Assembly (NCBI RefSeq): GCF_040643435.1
Contig: NZ_JBEYUH010000017.1
Location: 1 to 64,000, forward strand
DNA from: Rhodococcus sp040643435
GTDB lineage: Bacteria; Actinomycetota; Actinomycetes; Mycobacteriales; Mycobacteriaceae
Length of the DNA stretch: 64,000 nt
Reading direction: 5' to 3'
Numbering within the stretch: the stretch's first letter is position 1; each line of letters starts with the position of its first letter. The translations under genes and the position numbers were made by a program. The notes under the pieces are model-generated. The model worked only from the letters and a program-made list of their open reading frames with translations. It was not told where the DNA came from and did no database searches. Shown here piece by piece: positions 25,091 through 33,542 of this stretch.

Positions 25091-26191
25091 GTGCGAACAC
25101 CGACGATGAATTCACGACGACTCGTTACCGCGGCGACGGTCGTGACGCTGGCCGTGGCCGGCGCGACCGCCTTCGCCGCAACCTCCCGGAACGACGCCTC
25201 GATCTGTGCCTTCTTCGAGGATTCCTACGGCTTGTATCCCGGCTCTCCGGTCACCATCCGAGGAATCTCGATCGGGACCGTGGACCGGGTCGAACCCGAC
25301 GGTGCGCGCGTGCGCGTCGACATGACCGTCGACGACCGCGAACTTCCCGCCGACACCGGTGCGGTGATCACCAACGCGTCGATCCTCACCGATCGTCGCG
25401 TCGAACTCGTCGACGCCGATCCCCGCCCCGGACCTGCCCTGTCCTCGGACACGTGCATCGACACGGAGCGCACCCGCACGCCCGTCAGCGTGTCGGATGC
25501 CCTCGGATCGTTCTCGGAGCTCGTGCGTCAGATGACCGAGCGCGGACCGGACGGAACCGCGCCGCTCGAATCGGCTCTGAAGGACGCCGGACGAGAGTTC
25601 GAAGATCTGGGACCGACACTGAACCGTGAACTGCGCGACCTCGCGGAACTGCTGTCGTCCCCGGACAACTTCATGGACCAGCTGGGTCAGATCCTCGACA
25701 ACTCGGCCGAGATGACGACCGTGCTCGCCGGCGACTGGGAGAGCGTCAAATCCACCGTCCAGACGTTCGCTCCGGGTCTGGCCGGCATCGAGCAGATGCT
25801 CGTCGTGGCGAAGATCCTCGTCGAGAAGCTCTCCTTGGCCGTCGGCCCGCTCGACCGGCTGTTCAACGAGCACTTCCCCTACCTGATGGACGCCCTGAAC
25901 TCCACGCTGCCGACGCTGACGATGCTGCGCACCCAGGCGGAGAGCTCCGGCGAACTGCTCGCCACCATTCCCGGCACGATCACGATGCTCGAGACGATGG
26001 TGCAGAGCCATCCCGGATCCGTCGCCGTCGAACTCGACCCCGCCCGGGCCGAAGTGCCGACTCCCGCCGCCGCCCTGACCTGCACGGCACTCGAACAGAT
26101 CGCTCCGGACAGCTGCACCGTGGTGTCCTCACGCTCGGTGTCGGTGCCGCTGCCCCAGCTGGTCATGTCGACGATCGGAGCAACGCCGTGA
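25091..26191 (+). CDS. mceD: Mce family protein MceD
   Basis: 366 aa from the GTG one base after mceC; an in-frame ATG at 25106 is an alternative. Hydrophobic anchor (about 9-25) and MCE domain with EDSYGLYPGSPVTIRGISIG (about 45-64). The first cysteine (in SICAFF) and later ones (SSDTCIDTE, ALTCTAL, PDSCTVV) may pair. The helical tail is typical of D subunits. Confidence 0.9.
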   Translation: MRTPTMNSRRLVTAATVVTLAVAGATAFAATSRNDASICAFFEDSYGLYPGSPVTIRGISIGTVDRVEPDGARVRVDMTVDDRELPADTGAVITNASILTDRRVELVDADPRPGPALSSDTCIDTERTRTPVSVSDALGSFSELVRQMTERGPDGTAPLESALKDAGREFEDLGPTLNRELRDLAELLSSPDNFMDQLGQILDNSAEMTTVLAGDWESVKSTVQTFAPGLAGIEQMLVVAKILVEKLSLAVGPLDRLFNEHFPYLMDALNSTLPTLTMLRTQAESSGELLATIPGTITMLETMVQSHPGSVAVELDPARAEVPTPAAALTCTALEQIAPDSCTVVSSRSVSVPLPQLVMSTIGATP

Positions 26192-27264
26192 GCCGTTCGT
26201 TCACCCGCCCAACTCGCACAGGGTGGCTCAGCCACCGCCGCACAGGGTGGCTCAGCCACCGCCGACTGCTCGGGGTGACCCTCGCCGCCCTGGTGGTGCT
26301 GTGCGGATGCAGTTTCGATCCCAGCGACCACGCGCTGCCCGGGTCCGGAGTGCGCGGACCCACCTACCGGCTGAACCTCGAGTTCGAATCGCTGCTGAGC
26401 CTGCCGGCCGGGGCCGACGTCCGCTCCGAAGGCATCTCCGTCGGCACCCTGCGAGCCATCGATCTCGAGCCGCACAGCGCCGTCGCCAGGATCGACGTGC
26501 GCGAGTCGGTCGTCGTACCGGAGGGCACCCGCGCCGAACTGCGGCAGAACACCGTGCTCGGCGACATCTACATCGCTCTCCTACCACCGAAGGACGGCAG
26601 CGGCGCACCGTTGCAGGACGGCGACACCATCCCGCTGCAGGACACGGATCCGGGCCCGCAGATCGAGGCGATGCTCGAGCGGATCGCGATGTTCGTCAAC
26701 GGCGGAAGCCTGACCCGGCTGCAGGATTCGATCGCGCGACTGAACGACGTGCTGCCGGAGGACTCGGAGGAGACCCGCGAATTGTCGGCGGTCATCTCCA
26801 CGGATCTGAGCGAGGCCGCGGCGAACATCGACCAGATCGATCGCATCGTCGTCGCCACGGAGGACCTGTCGCAACGTCTCGATGCCGCACGCGACGACGT
26901 CGGTTTCCTGTTCTCCGACACCGCGCGCCGGCGTCTCGAGCGCGTACCCCACTTCATGGAAGCCGTGCTCAACATTGTCATCGACGTGAACACGATGGTC
27001 ACAGGCCTCGAGTGGCTGATCCCCCGACTCCCGCAAATCAACGACAACCTCGAACTCCTCACCCCGCTGCTGCGCGAACCGTCGCCGAGCGCCACCGAAT
27101 TGCGCGGCAACTCGGGCGAACTCGTCGAGCTCGTCGACGAGAAACTGGTCCCCTTCCTGCTCGAGCCCGGCATCGACATCCGTGAGGTGACCATCGCCGG
27201 TAACGAAGGGAGCCCGGCCGCCGACGGGCTGGTTCTTCTGCGCATGATCGGAGCCCTGCCGTGA
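26188..27264 (+). CDS. mceE: Mce family lipoprotein MceE (LprK-type)
   Basis: 358 aa. Signal peptide with lipobox LCGC (about 38-41), as in all MceE (LprK-type) subunits, then the MCE domain with LPAGADVRSEGISVG and a helical tail. The n-region of the signal is unusually long because a 24-bp unit is tandemly duplicated (26215-26262), giving RTGWLSHR twice. It overlaps mceD and mceF by 4 bp each. Confidence 0.92.
   Translation: MSRSFTRPTRTGWLSHRRTGWLSHRRLLGVTLAALVVLCGCSFDPSDHALPGSGVRGPTYRLNLEFESLLSLPAGADVRSEGISVGTLRAIDLEPHSAVARIDVRESVVVPEGTRAELRQNTVLGDIYIALLPPKDGSGAPLQDGDTIPLQDTDPGPQIEAMLERIAMFVNGGSLTRLQDSIARLNDVLPEDSEETRELSAVISTDLSEAAANIDQIDRIVVATEDLSQRLDAARDDVGFLFSDTARRRLERVPHFMEAVLNIVIDVNTMVTGLEWLIPRLPQINDNLELLTPLLREPSPSATELRGNSGELVELVDEKLVPFLLEPGIDIREVTIAGNEGSPAADGLVLLRMIGALP
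26215..26262 (+). repeat. 2 x 24-bp perfect tandem repeat in the mceE signal region
   Basis: Units 26215-26238 and 26239-26262 are identical. Each holds a small palindrome GTGGCTCAGCCAC and keeps the frame, adding eight residues (RTGWLSHR) to the basic part of the signal peptide. Confidence 0.9.
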
Positions 27265-28211
27265 CCCGAATTCCCGCCTGGATGTCGGCCCTCGCGCTGA
27301 TCGTGGTGATGGTCCTGGGGACCTGGTATCTCGTTGTCGGCGTACTGAAGATCGATCCGACGGAGCAGCGCGTACACGCGGTGGTGGACATGCGCGACGC
27401 CGCAGGACTTCGCACGGGATCGAGTGTCGTCTACCGGGGGGTGAACATCGGGCGGGTCGACGGCATGGAGAACCTCCACGGATCCGTCCGCATGAACATC
27501 TCCTACGAGGCCGAGCACCGCATCCCCGTGGACAGCACCATGCGCGTCGAGAACCTGTCGTCGCTCGGCGAGCCGGTGTTCTCGTTTCTCCCCGCGTCGA
27601 CCCAGGGCCCCTATCTCGAGGACGGTGCGCACCTGACCGAGATCGTCGAGCTCCCCACCTCGGTGCCCGATCTGCTCGCGACGACCTCGGAACTGCTCGA
27701 GCAGACCGACGCCGAGTCACTGAACGAACTCGTCGCCACGTTCACCGAATCGGTGGCCGGACTCGAGGAGACCATGCCGGCAGCGAGTCGCGGCGCCGAA
27801 CTCCTCCTGTCCACCCTCACCCGGCACGAGGGATCGCTGGAAACGGTACTGCGCGATCTGATGTGGATGATGGGCGACGTGGAGTGGGTGCGACCGGCGA
27901 TGGTCGCCGCCCCTCCCATGCTGGACCAGTTCGGTGAGACACTCGGCGTCTCGTACGAGTACCTGTTCGAAGGCTCCGCGGTGCTCGAGGGCGAAAAGAT
28001 CCTCGGCTCGTGGCGTCAGCAGGAGATCGAACTCGCCGAGTTCCTGAAGAAGATGGCCCCGGAACTCGGTGCGATCGGTGTCGCGCTGCGGCCCGTCACT
28101 CAGGCCACCGGTTCCGTGGTGGGGCGGATGGATCTCGGTACCCTGCTCGAACAGGCCATCGCGACCATGCCGGGTGACAGCGTCCGGTTCACCGTGAGTG
28201 TGCCCCGATGA
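27261..28211 (+). CDS. mceF: Mce family protein MceF
   Basis: 316 aa, short for an F subunit; many F proteins carry a long C-terminal tail that is absent here. Anchor at about 9-28, MCE domain with MRDAAGLRTGSSVVYRGVNIGRV, and a helical region. It overlaps mceE and the Mce-associated gene by 4 bp, so the whole operon is translationally coupled. Confidence 0.9.
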   Translation: MTRIPAWMSALALIVVMVLGTWYLVVGVLKIDPTEQRVHAVVDMRDAAGLRTGSSVVYRGVNIGRVDGMENLHGSVRMNISYEAEHRIPVDSTMRVENLSSLGEPVFSFLPASTQGPYLEDGAHLTEIVELPTSVPDLLATTSELLEQTDAESLNELVATFTESVAGLEETMPAASRGAELLLSTLTRHEGSLETVLRDLMWMMGDVEWVRPAMVAAPPMLDQFGETLGVSYEYLFEGSAVLEGEKILGSWRQQEIELAEFLKKMAPELGAIGVALRPVTQATGSVVGRMDLGTLLEQAIATMPGDSVRFTVSVPR

Positions 28212-28879
28212 AGAAGGAAGACAGCGTCATGACGAATTCCGGACCGATCTCGAACAGCGATGTCACGGAACAGGATCGGGCCACGTCCACGCCGGATGCC
28301 GCGGGCACCACGAGCCGTGGCCCATGGTGGTCGTCGGTCCGCACCCTTGCGATCGTCACGGTGCTCGCCCTTGTCACCGCGGTGACCTTCGGAGTGCTCT
28401 GGGCGACCGACGACTCGTCGGAGCAACTGCAAGACCTGCAGAGCCTGCTCGACATCGAGGCGGAGGCCGAGGCCGTCGCTTCCGATTACGCGCTCAGCGT
28501 CTCCGAGGTCGACTTCCGTGATCTCGACGCCTGGCGAGCAGCGCTCACCGACGGTGTCAGTGAACAACTCGCACCGAAACTCGAGGGGGCCGTGGACGTC
28601 GTGGCCCCGTGGTTGACACAGATGGAGTACACCGCGGAGGCGCGGTTGCTCGCTGCCGAGGTCTCCCGCAACGACGGCGATGTCTTCGTCGTGCAAGTGT
28701 TCGTAGACATGGTGTCGAAGAGCAAGCAGACGCCCGACGGCGTCGCCGCCACCGCGACCTACACAGTGACGATGGACCGCGCCTCCGACTGGACCATCAC
28801 CGACGTCGGCGGCGTGAGTGCCGGCCTTCCGGGCGGCGCCGGCGAGGCCGAACCCGCCCCGGCGGACGGGGGCCGCTGA
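28208..28879 (+). CDS. Mce-associated membrane protein (Mam/Mas type)
   Basis: 223 aa. A polar N-terminus (1-38), one transmembrane helix (about 45-65), then an extracytoplasmic domain with the SVxxVDFRDLDAWRAAL and TYTVTMDRASDWTITDV patterns of Mce-associated proteins, which stabilise the complex (OrfA/OmamA-like). An ATG at 28235 (MTNSGP) is an alternative start. Only one such gene follows mceF here; many operons have two or more. The C-terminal tail is Gly/Pro/Glu-rich. Confidence 0.85.
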   Translation: MKKEDSVMTNSGPISNSDVTEQDRATSTPDAAGTTSRGPWWSSVRTLAIVTVLALVTAVTFGVLWATDDSSEQLQDLQSLLDIEAEAEAVASDYALSVSEVDFRDLDAWRAALTDGVSEQLAPKLEGAVDVVAPWLTQMEYTAEARLLAAEVSRNDGDVFVVQVFVDMVSKSKQTPDGVAATATYTVTMDRASDWTITDVGGVSAGLPGGAGEAEPAPADGGR

Positions 28880-28894
28880 TATTCCGGACGGCGG

Positions 28895-29731
28895 TCAGCC
28901 CTCGTCGGGTTCGGTGACGAAGTCGACGAGGCGTTCGACCGCTCCGATGAGATGCGATTCGAGGTCACGAAACGAGGTCACGGAACCGTAGACACGGCGC
29001 CAGCCGTCCTGCGGTGTCCCCCAGCCCAATTCACGGCAGACCCCGGTCTTCCAGTCTTCGCCGCGCGGGATCTGCGGCCACGCATCGATCCCAACCGACC
29101 GCGGTTTCACCGCTTCCCAGACATCGATGTAGGGGTGGCCGGTGACCATGACGTGAGGACCGAGATTTGCGGTGAGCCGTTCCTCCTTGGAGCCGGTCAC
29201 CAGGTGATCGGCGAGAACACCGACGCGGCGCCCTGGTCCGGGCCGGAACTCGGCGAGGCGCGTCCCGAGATTGTCGAGACCCTCGAGCTGCTCGACGACC
29301 ACGCCCTCGACACGGAGATCATGTCCCCACACTCGTTCGACGAGCGCCGCGTCGTGCACACCCTCGACCCAGATGCGGCTGCCGCGGGCCACACGCGCCC
29401 GCACTCCCTCCACGCGCGTCGAGCCCGATGCCGAGCGGCTCGGAGTCCGGGTCGTGGGACGATGCCGGGGCTTGACGAGCGTGACGGGTTGCCCGTCGAC
29501 CAGGAACGCTGCCGGGCGCATCGCGAACAGCCGGGTTCGGCCGTGCGCGTCCTCGAGGCGGACGAAGTCTCCGTCGTAGGTCTTCTCGATGCCCACGATC
29601 GCACCGCACCAGCCGGATGCGACGTCCTCGACGACGACGCCTCGTCCCGCTTCGAGTTCCGGAACGCTCTTCTTCTTCGTGCGGGCGTGACCGGCATAGA
29701 TGTCGCCGCCGTACATGTCGCGTGGGCTCAC
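28895..29731 (-). CDS. DUF3097 family protein
   Basis: 278 aa from the GTG at 29731; an ATG five codons later is the alternative. Family landmarks are Y-G-G-D near the start, GRGVVVEDVASGWCGAIVG at about 30-48, and a TOPRIM-like core reading IWVEGVHDAALVERVWGHDLR. VMVTGHPYIDVWEAVKP and a WG-type C-terminal region follow. The family is restricted to actinobacteria and its function is unknown; the EGxxDAALVE segment resembles the TOPRIM glutamate motif, so nucleic-acid work is possible. It converges with the mce operon (15-nt gap). Confidence 0.85.
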   Translation of the reverse strand: MSPRDMYGGDIYAGHARTKKKSVPELEAGRGVVVEDVASGWCGAIVGIEKTYDGDFVRLEDAHGRTRLFAMRPAAFLVDGQPVTLVKPRHRPTTRTPSRSASGSTRVEGVRARVARGSRIWVEGVHDAALVERVWGHDLRVEGVVVEQLEGLDNLGTRLAEFRPGPGRRVGVLADHLVTGSKEERLTANLGPHVMVTGHPYIDVWEAVKPRSVGIDAWPQIPRGEDWKTGVCRELGWGTPQDGWRRVYGSVTSFRDLESHLIGAVERLVDFVTEPDEG

Positions 29732-29801
29732 GCCAGTCGACCCTAGGACATCGTGTGGCGCGACTCGCGCCGCCACGCCGGACCACCGCACGAGCTCGCC
29801 G

Positions 29802-29807
29802 TATGCT
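29802..29807 (+). promoter_or_regulatory. -10 box TATGCT, leaderless transcript
   Basis: TATGCT is followed by 6 nt and the GTG at 29814. Confidence 0.5.
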
Positions 29808-29813
29808 TTGCGG

Positions 29814-30623
29814 GTGAGTTCCCCGAGCCTGACGCTGACCGTGTGGGCGGGGTCGTGGTTGTCCGGTCACGCCTCTCCCGACGATGTGATCGACGCGCTG
29901 CACGAGTGGGCGCCGCTGCATCTGGTCGGCGCCCACGACGCGGCAGCCGCGTCCGCGGCCGACGTGCCCGAGCACCGAGTCGTCGACGGCGCCGCCCGGC
30001 TGCTCGCACTCGTACGCCGCATCGACACGACCGCGGGCGCGGGGTTGCAGCTCGTTCTTCCCGCCCCGGGCGACGTGCGCGCACTGCCGGCCGGTACGGC
30101 ATTCGCGGCGGCGGCGCTCGCCGCGGGTGAAGGTGTTGTGGTGGGAGCGCCCGGAAACCCGGGACTCGGCCTCGTCCCCACGATCGAGGGACCCGATGTT
30201 CTCCGGTGGAGTGTGTTCGCACTCTCCACCGTCCCCGAGAACCCCGTGGACGGTGGTCTCGGTGCGGCCGAGTTCGCGATCCGCGAGGCGGTGCGGGATG
30301 CCGCGTCAGCGCTGAACGGTATCCCCACTGTCGGGACCGACGGCCGGCGAGCCGATCCACGAGCAGAGATCGCCGAAGAGGTCGCCGCGCTCGCTCGGCA
30401 TCGCTGTCCCGCATCGCTGCCGCCACGTGCAATCCGGATTCTCGATACCGCGGATCAGGTGGCGGCGATCCTCACCGTCGCGAGCCGGGGCACGGGCATG
30501 CGGGCCGGTTCCGCGTCCGGAGCCGCCGGTCGTGAAGTCGCCCTGCAGCCGCTGTGGGCGGCGGTGCGCGAAGCCCGTGTCGGGGCGGTCGCGGCGGCGC
30601 TGCGGGCCGAGCACAACCACTGA
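29814..30623 (+). CDS. Conserved actinobacterial hypothetical protein (Rv1486c-like position)
   Basis: 269 aa, acidic/Ala-rich and soluble, with no signal peptide. It opens with LTVWAGSWLSGHASPDDVIDAL and has an Ala/Gly-rich central region (LPAGTAFAAAALAAGEGVVVG). It lies between ferrochelatase and the NfeD region in the conserved gene order, where M. tuberculosis has Rv1486c, so it may be the counterpart; this is from memory of gene order, not alignment. Function unknown. The GTG lies 6 nt after a TATGCT box, giving a leaderless message, and divergent from DUF3097. Confidence 0.7.
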   Translation: MSSPSLTLTVWAGSWLSGHASPDDVIDALHEWAPLHLVGAHDAAAASAADVPEHRVVDGAARLLALVRRIDTTAGAGLQLVLPAPGDVRALPAGTAFAAAALAAGEGVVVGAPGNPGLGLVPTIEGPDVLRWSVFALSTVPENPVDGGLGAAEFAIREAVRDAASALNGIPTVGTDGRRADPRAEIAEEVAALARHRCPASLPPRAIRILDTADQVAAILTVASRGTGMRAGSASGAAGREVALQPLWAAVREARVGAVAAALRAEHNH

Positions 30624-30724
30624 ACATTTCGGGCGTCGTGTGGGTCGCCCGCGATGTCCTCATCCGCGCCGTGGGCGGCGGGCCGGCGCCGCGCATCGTC
30701 TACCGTGCGCTCGGTCCGTGCAGG

Positions 30725-31555
30725 TCAGCTCCGCTGCGCCGTGACCAGCAGATATTCCCAATCCATGACGCCCCCACCGAGATCGTGACGCTGGGCGAGT
30801 TCGAGGAGCTCACGATCGAGGGACGCGACCCGTTCGTGATCGTCGGCGATGTTGCGGTACACCGCGATCGTGGGACCGTAGGCGGACTTGAAGAAGTCCC
30901 GGAAGTCCGCTCCGGTCGTGAAGCACTCGACCCGGAGATTCTCGGTGCGTGCCTGCAGGTCGGTGACGCGATCGCCGATCAGCTCTCGTAGGTGTACCTC
31001 GTCGCCCCACAGCGGTGGCGGCTGCGCGCCCGGAGGAGGCGGCGGCGCATACGGTTTCATCGTCGCGAACATCTGACCGATGAAGCCGCCCGGTGTCCAG
31101 CTCAGCAGACCGATTCGGCCGCCGGGCCGCGTGACCCGGAGCAACTCGTCGGCGGCGGCACGGTGGTGGGGCGCGAACATCACTCCGACGCAGGAGATCA
31201 CGGCGTCGAAACCGGCATCGTCGAACGGGAGCGCTTCGGCGTCCGCCTCCTGCCAGTCGAGATCCGCGCCCGCTGCGTCGGCGTCACGGCGACCGACCTC
31301 GAACAGTTCGGGTGTCAGGTCGGTGGCGACGACCGTCGCCCCGGTGAGCGCGGCCGGAATCGAGGCGTTGCCGGACCCCGCGGCGATGTCCAGGACACGG
31401 TCGCCCGGACCGATTCCGGTTGCGGACACGAGTGCGGGTCCGAGTTCGGCGATGACCTGTGTCGCCACCGCCGGATAGTTGCCGAGTGCCCACATCGCCC
31501 GGTGCTTGGCCTTCAGGGCGCGATCGGCGTCGTGTGTCGTGGAGATGTCGGTCAT
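30725..31555 (-). CDS. Class I SAM-dependent methyltransferase
   Basis: 276 aa from the ATG at 31555, with AGGAGGAT 6-7 nt upstream; the frame is open 34 codons further up but without a site. Methyltransferase motif I is VLDIAAGSGNASI (about 52-64), with the acidic motif II end VVATDLTPEL and motif FDAVISCVGVMFAPHH. The C-terminal half includes a proline-rich loop (PYAPPPPPGAQPPP, near 155-168). Similar proteins are annotated as UbiE/COQ5-like, but no quinone pathway gene is adjacent. It is transcribed divergently from an HxlR regulator. Confidence 0.85.
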   Translation of the reverse strand: MTDISTTHDADRALKAKHRAMWALGNYPAVATQVIAELGPALVSATGIGPGDRVLDIAAGSGNASIPAALTGATVVATDLTPELFEVGRRDADAAGADLDWQEADAEALPFDDAGFDAVISCVGVMFAPHHRAAADELLRVTRPGGRIGLLSWTPGGFIGQMFATMKPYAPPPPPGAQPPPLWGDEVHLRELIGDRVTDLQARTENLRVECFTTGADFRDFFKSAYGPTIAVYRNIADDHERVASLDRELLELAQRHDLGGGVMDWEYLLVTAQRS

Positions 31556-31651
31556 CAGAGGATCCTCCTGTCGAGGGACCCGGCTTCGGCGCCGTCGAGC
31601 GGCGGCCCGGGTCACAGATCGACTGTAGGAAGGCCGGGGCTGTGTCCTCCA

Positions 31652-31666
31652 GTACACAATCTGTAC
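31652..31666. promoter_or_regulatory. Inverted repeat GTACA-N5-TGTAC, candidate HxlR operator
   Basis: Perfect 5-bp arms (31652-31656 and 31662-31666) in the 167-bp divergent region between the methyltransferase and HxlR genes, about 45 nt before the HxlR -10 box. HxlR proteins bind short symmetric sites of this type next to their own genes. Confidence 0.45.
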
Positions 31667-31710
31667 CGCACCGCCACCCGTTCGTGCTGGTCGTGGCGGG
31701 CCGACGGTCC

Positions 31711-31716
31711 TACCAT
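31711..31716 (+). promoter_or_regulatory. -10 box TACCAT, leaderless transcript
   Basis: TACCAT is followed by 6 nt and the ATG at 31723. Confidence 0.5.
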
Positions 31717-31722
31717 CCGATC

Positions 31723-32403
31723 ATGGGCCCGCCGTACCACCAGTTCTGTCCCGTCGCCAAGGCGATGGAACTCTTCGACGAGAGGTGGACCCTGCTCGTG
31801 GTACGCGAACTCGTTCTCGGCAGCGAGCACTTCAACGATATTCGGCGGGGTCTGCCGCACATGTCACCGACCCTGCTCTCGAAGCGGCTGCATCAGCTCA
31901 CGGCGGCGGGCATCGTGCAGCGACTCGGCGACGGTACCGATGTGCGATACGTGCTCACTCCGGCGGGACGCGACCTGGACGCCGTCGTCGAAGCGTTCGG
32001 TGCCTGGGGAACGCGCTGGACGGGAACGCTCGGCGATGCCGACCTCGACCCGAGGCTGCTGATGTGGGACATGCACCGGAACGTCGACCACACCGCGGTT
32101 CCGGTCCGGCGCGCTGTCGTCGAGTTCGTCTTTCCTGCCGTCTCCACCGCGTCGCGCCGATGGTGGCTCGTGATCACCGACGACGATGTCGATGTGTGCG
32201 ACACCGATCCGGGTTTCGAGGTCTCGGTTCGGGTCACGGCAGGACTGCGTGAGCTCACCGAGATCTGGCGCGGCGAAGCCACCTGGTCCGGTGCGATAGG
32301 TTCGCGGACCGTGCGGGTCGACGGCCCGAGTGCACTACGCCGGTCGCTGCCGCGCTGGTTCGTCTCTCCGCTCGCGGCGCCCACCGGACGCCACTCCCTG
32401 TGA
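31723..32403 (+). CDS. HxlR-family winged-helix regulator with SCP2-like C-terminal domain
   Basis: 226 aa. Residues 1-105 are an HxlR domain: CPVAKAMELFDERWTLLVVREL, then FNDIRRGLPHMSPTLLSKRL and a wing at VQRLGDGTDVRYVLT. Residues 120-215 resemble the sterol-carrier (SCP2-like) domain fused to some actinobacterial HxlR proteins, perhaps a lipid-sensing module. Cys9 sits where redox-sensing HxlR proteins keep their reactive cysteine. It probably controls itself and the divergent methyltransferase through the palindrome at 31652-31666. Confidence 0.85.
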   Translation: MGPPYHQFCPVAKAMELFDERWTLLVVRELVLGSEHFNDIRRGLPHMSPTLLSKRLHQLTAAGIVQRLGDGTDVRYVLTPAGRDLDAVVEAFGAWGTRWTGTLGDADLDPRLLMWDMHRNVDHTAVPVRRAVVEFVFPAVSTASRRWWLVITDDDVDVCDTDPGFEVSVRVTAGLRELTEIWRGEATWSGAIGSRTVRVDGPSALRRSLPRWFVSPLAAPTGRHSL

Positions 32404-32446
32404 TGCCGGGTGCCGGGCTCCGAGCGTGCCCTGTGAAACTGCCGGG

Positions 32447-33520
32447 TCAGTTCGCCGGGGGCCGGGACGGACGTTTCGGGGGCTCGCAGCACGCCACGGC
32501 GCACAGGCTCCCGTTGCATCCGGCCCCGAGCAGCGGCTCGCTCCCGCGACGACGGGCGGCGACTCCGTCGCGCTGCTCCTCCACGAGTTCGCACACGAGT
32601 TGCCCGAACCGTGGATCGGTTCCGGGCGTCGACGCCCGGACGAACGCCATGCCCAGTTCGCGGGCACGATCACGGGCTTCGGTGTCCAGATCCCACACGA
32701 CTTCCAGGTGGTCGGAGACGAATCCGACCGGGACGACCACGATCGCGCCGACGCCGCGTTCGTGCAGTGCGTCGATGTGGTCCACGATGTCGGGTTCGAG
32801 CCACGGCACCTGGGGCGGGCCGGACCGCGACTGCCATACCAGGTCGTAGTCGGTCGCGCCGAGCGCCTCCGCGACCAACCGCGCCGCTTCTGCGACCTGA
32901 CGGCTGTAGAGATGTCCGCCCTCATCCGGAGGACCGCCGGTGGCGTCGAAGCCGGTCGGGACGGAGTGCGCCGTGAAGACCAGTCGCGCGGTGTCGCGCA
33001 CCTCGTCCGGAAGCTCTGCGCGGGCCGCCCGCACCGCGTCGGTGACGGCGTCGAGGAACAGCGGATGGTCGTAGAACTGCCGCAGCTTCGTCAGCTGCGG
33101 AGCTCGCTCGACGGCCCCACGCGCCCGGGCGATGTCCTCGTGGTACTGCCGGCATCCCGAGTAACCACCCCAGGCGGACGTCGCGAACACCAGAGCGTTG
33201 CGGATCCCGTCGTCGCGCATCCGCGCGACGGTGTCCTCGACCATGGGATGCCAGTTGCGGTTGCCGAAGTAGATCGGCAGGTCGATGCCGTGCGCATCGA
33301 ATTCGGCCCGGACGGCGTCGATGATCGCCCGGTTGAGGGCATTGATCGGCGACACACCCCCGAAGTGCAGATAGTGCTTCGCGACCTCGTCGAGTCGCTC
33401 GGGCGGAATTCCGCGCCCGCGGGTGACATTCTCGAGGAACGGCCGGACGTCGTCGGGACCTTCCGGCCCACCGAACGAGAGCAACATCAACGCGTCGTAC
33501 GCCTCGGGGGTGTTCGCCAT
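32447..33520 (-). CDS. hemH: Ferrochelatase (coproporphyrin type)
   Basis: 357 aa. The core motif LLSFGGPEG is at about 12-20. The catalytic His region reads VFTAHSVPTGFD, and VVPVGFVSDHLEVVWDLD is typical. In actinobacteria this enzyme inserts iron into coproporphyrin III (CpfC). A cysteine in GYSGCRQYHEDIA and the C-terminal cluster GCNGSLCAVACC are consistent with the [2Fe-2S] centre known in mycobacterial ferrochelatases. It lies 22 nt downstream of inhA on the same strand, the mycobacterial fabG1-inhA-hemZ arrangement. Confidence 0.95.
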   Translation of the reverse strand: MANTPEAYDALMLLSFGGPEGPDDVRPFLENVTRGRGIPPERLDEVAKHYLHFGGVSPINALNRAIIDAVRAEFDAHGIDLPIYFGNRNWHPMVEDTVARMRDDGIRNALVFATSAWGGYSGCRQYHEDIARARGAVERAPQLTKLRQFYDHPLFLDAVTDAVRAARAELPDEVRDTARLVFTAHSVPTGFDATGGPPDEGGHLYSRQVAEAARLVAEALGATDYDLVWQSRSGPPQVPWLEPDIVDHIDALHERGVGAIVVVPVGFVSDHLEVVWDLDTEARDRARELGMAFVRASTPGTDPRFGQLVCELVEEQRDGVAARRRGSEPLLGAGCNGSLCAVACCEPPKRPSRPPAN

Positions 33521-33542
33521 GCCAGTGCCTTCCGTCGGACGG

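Noticed and set aside
30630..30651. CGGGCG-N10-CGCCCG hairpin after the conserved hypothetical gene
   Set aside because: Six GC pairs with a 10-nt loop are expected often by chance in such GC-rich DNA; too weak to call.
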